DNA of 6,673 bases from Candidatus Coliplasma caballi (GTDB lineage: Bacteria; Bacillota; Clostridia; Oscillospirales; CAG-382). The notes beneath the pieces were generated by a model. It had not been told where the DNA came from. It did not search any database and saw only the letters and a program-made list of their open reading frames with translations. Below are positions 4,217-6,673 of the stretch, piece by piece. A program made the position numbers and the translations under genes. The stretch's first letter is position 1. Each line of letters begins with the position of its first letter. The stretch spans positions 1 through 6,673 of the forward strand of contig JAGHTH010000225.1 of assembly GCA_018065365.1 (NCBI GenBank), in the 5' to 3' direction.

Positions 4217-6217
4217 ATGGACAACAACGAAAAAGAAATGCTGGAGAACGAGGCGCTGGAAGCGGTGCTGAACGCGCCGACGAGCGAAAGCGCCGCGGAG
4301 CCGGTCGGGAAAGCCGAGGGCGAGTACGACGACAGCCAGATCCAAGTGCTTGAAGGGTTGGAGGCGGTGCGCAAGCGCCCGGGTATGTACATCGGTACGA
4401 CCTCGGTCAAGGGCTTGCACCACCTGATCTACGAGATCGTCGATAACTCGATCGACGAGGCGCTCGCGGGATATTGCGACCTGATCGAAGTAACGCTGAA
4501 CGCGGACGGCTCCGTCACGGTGCAGGACGACGGGCGCGGCGTGCCGGGCGGTATCCACCCGAAGCTGCAGAAACCGACGTTGGAGGTTATCTTCACGGTG
4601 CTGCACGCGGGCGGTAAGTTCGGCGGCGGCGGATACAAGATCGCCGGCGGTCTGCACGGCGTGGGCGCGTCGGTCGTGAACGCCCTTTCCAAGCGCGTCA
4701 ACGTCTGGAACCACCGCGACGGCAAGCAGTCCTTTATCGCGTTCGAGAAAGGCAAGGTCGCGGAGCCGTTCCACGAGACCGGGAACACCGACCGCCACGG
4801 ACTGACGGTGCAGTTCTGGCCCGACGAGACCATTTTCGAGACCGTGGAGTACGAAAAGGAACTGATCGAAACGCGTTTGCGCGAGCAGTCGTTCTTAAAC
4901 GCCGGCATCTGCGTCAAACTGACCGACGCGCGCGACCCCGAGAACGTCACGGAAGAAACGTTCTGCTACGAGGGCGGCATCCGGTCGTTCGTTGAGTATC
5001 TGAACGAGCAGAAAGCAAGCACCCCGCTGCACGGCGAGGTCATCTATATGGCAGGCACGAAGGACGGCTCGCAGGCGGAGGTCGCGCTGCAGTACAGCGA
5101 TTGCTATTCCAACGTGATTTTGTCGTTCGCGAACAATATGCACACCGTGGACGGCGGTACGCACGAGGTCGGCTTCCGCATGGCGCTGACCAAGGTGCTG
5201 AACGACTACGGCAAAAAGTACGGCGTGCTGAAAAACGACGAGAAGCTGACCGGCGAAGACGTGCTGGAAGGTCTGACCGCCGTCGTGTCCGGCAAGTTGG
5301 AGGCCGCGCAGTTTGAGTCGCAGACCATAGCGAAACTGGGCACCCGCGAGCTCAAAACGCTGGTCAACACGGCCGTAAGCGCCCAGCTGACGACGTTTTT
5401 GGAGGAAAACCCCGCTTCCGCCCGCATCATCGTCGAAAAGGCGATCCAGGCGGCGCGCGGCAGAGAAGCCGCCAAGCGTGCGCGCGAGTTGACCCGCCGC
5501 AAAGGGCTTTTGGAGTCTTCCTCGCTGCCGCACAAGCTCGCGGACTGCAACGAGCGGCGCATGGAATTTACCGAACTGTACTTGGTCGAGGGCGATTCCG
5601 CAGGCGGTACCGCAAAGGACGGGCGCGAGTCGCAGTTCCAAGCGATCCTCCCCCTGCGCGGTAAGATTTTGAACGTCGAAAAGGCACGCGCGGACCGCAT
5701 CTACTCGTCCGACTCGGTCGTTCCTCTGATTCAGGCGCTGGGCTGCGGCATCGGAAGCGAGTTCGACATCACGAAATTGCGGTACGGCAAGATCATCATT
5801 ATGGCCGATGCCGACGTGGACGGCGCGCACATCCGCACGCTGCTGTTGACCTTCTTCTTCCGGCACATGCGGCCGCTGATCGAAGAAGGGCACGTTTACG
5901 CCGCCGTTCCGCCGCTTTACAAGGTCTCGCGCGGGAAAGCCGTGCGGTACGCGTTCTCCGACGAGGAAAAAGAGTCCGCCGTGCTGGAGCTTGGCGGCAA
6001 ACCCAACGTCGAACGCTACAAAGGTCTTGGCGAGATGGACAAGGAACAGCTCTGGGAGACCACGATGGACCCCGAGCGCCGCATCCTCAAACGGCTGACC
6101 ATCGACGACGCGTTCAAAGCCGACGCGCTCTTCTCCGTCCTCATGGGCGACAAGGTCGAGCCGCGCCGCGCGTTCATCGAGGAAAACGCCAAGTACGTTA
6201 CGAATCTGGATGTGTAA
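4217..6217 (+). CDS. gyrB: DNA gyrase subunit B
   Basis: GyrB is the ATPase subunit of the A2B2 gyrase that introduces negative supercoils. The 666-residue product has the usual length for non-proteobacterial GyrB plus an acidic N-terminal extension (about 35 residues). Residues seen: GHKL ATPase site with E73 and N77 (HHLIYEIVDNSIDEALAG), DDGRGVP, GGKFGGGGYK, GGLHGVG; the Arg that contacts aminocoumarins is kept (HRDGK). The transducer segment reads QTIAKLG (369-375), where the family has QTK: I371 replaces the ATP-contacting lysine (E. coli Lys337). The TOPRIM domain is intact: EGDSAGG (458-464) and DADVD (531-535), then ERYKGLGEMD near the C-terminus. ATG 4217 has AAAGGA (4204-4209) 7 nt upstream; an earlier in-frame TTG (4163) lies in a leader hairpin. 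gyrA follows after 200 nt. Its last 117 nt are duplicated at the window start. Confidence 0.98.
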   Translation: MDNNEKEMLENEALEAVLNAPTSESAAEPVGKAEGEYDDSQIQVLEGLEAVRKRPGMYIGTTSVKGLHHLIYEIVDNSIDEALAGYCDLIEVTLNADGSVTVQDDGRGVPGGIHPKLQKPTLEVIFTVLHAGGKFGGGGYKIAGGLHGVGASVVNALSKRVNVWNHRDGKQSFIAFEKGKVAEPFHETGNTDRHGLTVQFWPDETIFETVEYEKELIETRLREQSFLNAGICVKLTDARDPENVTEETFCYEGGIRSFVEYLNEQKASTPLHGEVIYMAGTKDGSQAEVALQYSDCYSNVILSFANNMHTVDGGTHEVGFRMALTKVLNDYGKKYGVLKNDEKLTGEDVLEGLTAVVSGKLEAAQFESQTIAKLGTRELKTLVNTAVSAQLTTFLEENPASARIIVEKAIQAARGREAAKRARELTRRKGLLESSSLPHKLADCNERRMEFTELYLVEGDSAGGTAKDGRESQFQAILPLRGKILNVEKARADRIYSSDSVVPLIQALGCGIGSEFDITKLRYGKIIIMADADVDGAHIRTLLLTFFFRHMRPLIEEGHVYAAVPPLYKVSRGKAVRYAFSDEEKESAVLELGGKPNVERYKGLGEMDKEQLWETTMDPERRILKRLTIDDAFKADALFSVLMGDKVEPRRAFIEENAKYVTNLDV

Positions 6218-6230
6218 GGGTTAGGTTTTT

Positions 6231-6268
6231 GCGGGAAGAACTTTTCCCCCAAAAAAAGTTCTCCCCGC
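6231..6268 (+). terminator. Stem-loop downstream of gyrB (terminator-like, no U-tract)
   Basis: Arms 6231-6245 and 6254-6268 pair at 14 of 15 positions (A6236/C6263 mismatch) with an 8-nt loop. It is the counterpart of 128-163. AAGAACTTTT/AAAAGTTCTC here replaces ACAACTTTT/AAAAGTTTTC there, so pairing is kept with different bases. No T-run follows, so full termination between gyrB and gyrA is unlikely. Confidence 0.5.
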
Positions 6269-6344
6269 ACCCCATTCAAAAAACCCTACTTTAAAGACAT
6301 TTATTTATTATTTACCCAAAAGATAGGGTCTTTTCGGGAAAGGG

Positions 6345-6390
6345 TGCGGGGAAACGCCCTTTTCTTCCGAAGAAAAGGGGTTTCCCCGCA
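6345..6390 (+). promoter_or_regulatory. Long stem-loop just upstream of the gyrA ribosome binding site
   Basis: The left half TGCGGGGAAAC-G-CCCTTTTCTTC pairs with GAAGAAAAGGGG-TTTCCCCGCA on the right, about 20 bp with one bulged base and a tight loop near 6366-6370. It ends 12 nt before AAAGGA (6403-6408). It is the counterpart of 235-277 before recF. Confidence 0.6.
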
Positions 6391-6417
6391 ATCATCTAAA
6401 GCAAAGGAAAAACAGCC

Positions 6418-6627
6418 ATGGCAGAAGAATTTGATTACAGCGCGCACTCGGGGCAGACGATCCACGACATTCGGATCGAAGACGAGATCAAGACGGCGTA
6501 CATTGATTACGCGATGTCGGTCATCGTCGCGCGGGCGTTGCCCGACGTAAGGGACGGTTTGAAGCCGGTCCACCGCCGTGGTTTGTTAGCCAAGGGGGCG
6601 GGTAATTTTACCGACGCCAACCCCTAA
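6418..6627 (+). CDS. gyrA: DNA gyrase subunit A, N-terminal part; reading frame leaves gyrA after codon 54
   Basis: GyrA is the DNA-cutting subunit of gyrase. Codons 1-54 are clear GyrA: after a variable lead (MAEEFDYSAHSGQTIHDIRI) come the conserved EDEIKTAYIDYAMSVIVARA, then LPDVRDGLKPVHRR. AAAGGA (6403-6408) is 9 nt upstream of the ATG. In all GyrA proteins VHRR is followed by I-L-Y-A-M and the DNA-binding region leading to the active-site tyrosine. Here it continues GLLAKGAGNFTDANP and stops at 6625-6627. The switch is abrupt at 6580 and no frame restores gyrA in the remaining bases, so a simple frameshift does not explain it. Since gyrA is essential, an assembly chimera or bad contig end is the likelier reason; an insertion is the alternative. 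Confidence 0.85.
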   Translation: MAEEFDYSAHSGQTIHDIRIEDEIKTAYIDYAMSVIVARALPDVRDGLKPVHRRGLLAKGAGNFTDANP

Positions 6628-6673
6628 CCCCAATCCGCGACCACCGGCGGCGCCGTGCGGGGCCGCGATAAAC
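6580..6673. other. Non-gyrA sequence fused to the gyrA start
   Basis: These 94 nt do not continue gyrA in any of the three forward frames, and the reverse complement does not encode recognisable gyrase sequence either. The stretch is GC-rich, especially after 6635. I cannot assign it. The join falls in the strongly conserved KPVHRR coding sequence, a place where reads from other gyrA or parC genes could be mis-joined. Confidence 0.6.

Larger units (their letters stand above)
6218..6392 (+). repeat. Intergenic two-hairpin cassette, copy B (gyrB to gyrA)
   Basis: This copy has the same order of parts as 118-282: hairpin after the gyrB stop, CCCC-TTCAAAAAACC, an A/T-rich spacer (about 6290-6320), TCTTTTCGGGAAAGGGTGCGG, a second long hairpin, then the gyrA Shine-Dalgarno. 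No gene is visible. A promoter for gyrA is possible in the A/T-rich spacer but not clear. Confidence 0.7.

Noticed and set aside
4895..5893. Long minus-strand open frame opposite gyrB
   Set aside because: Shadow of gyrB with typical antisense composition; gyrB itself is certain.

Overview
The window is the replication-initiation / gyrase neighbourhood of a Firmicutes-type bacterium, most likely an uncultured, moderately GC-rich member of the Clostridia. The basis is the gene series recF - remB (DUF370) - gyrB - gyrA all on the + strand, the AAAGGA-type ribosome binding sites, and a dispersed-repeat style (CTTCCCCC/GGGGGAAG hairpin arms) that I associate with gut Clostridia. Standard stop usage (TAA, TAG, TGA) fits genetic code 11. 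The taxon below class level cannot be read from this sequence.

Layout. 1-117: the last 38 codons and stop of a gyrB, almost identical (116/117 nt) to the end of the complete gyrB further right. 118-296: an intergenic segment with two large hairpins. 297-1391: recF. 1392-1539: six 11-bp iterons and an extended -10 promoter. 1540-1737: a 65-codon gene of unknown function. 1751-1993: remB. 2056-3273: an A/T-richer 405-codon gene of unknown function. 3369-3894: a small DUF559 endonuclease gene bracketed by imperfect 52-nt terminal inverted repeats, which looks like a compact mobile cassette. 3895-4216: repeat-rich gyrB leader with a promoter and two hairpins. 4217-6217: gyrB. 6218-6417: an intergenic segment paralogous to 118-296. 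6418-6579: first 54 codons of gyrA. 6580-6673: sequence that is not gyrA.

How it fits together. RecF (DNA repair at gaps), RemB (small regulator) and the two gyrase subunits form the usual Firmicutes cluster. Here about 2.2 kb (the unknown 405-aa protein plus the DUF559 cassette) sits between remB and gyrB, which are normally neighbours, and a small unknown gene with its own promoter sits between recF and remB. gyrB therefore needs, and appears to have, its own promoter.

Most interesting points: (1) the DUF559 gene framed by inverted repeats; (2) matching two-hairpin intergenic cassettes after both gyrB ends, with different bases paired in each copy; (3) the 11-bp-phased iterons upstream of a promoter; (4) a Lys-to-Ile change at the GyrB ATPase position equivalent to E. 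coli Lys337; (5) both window ends look anomalous (duplicated gyrB tail, broken gyrA), so a real rearrangement has to be separated from an assembly chimera.
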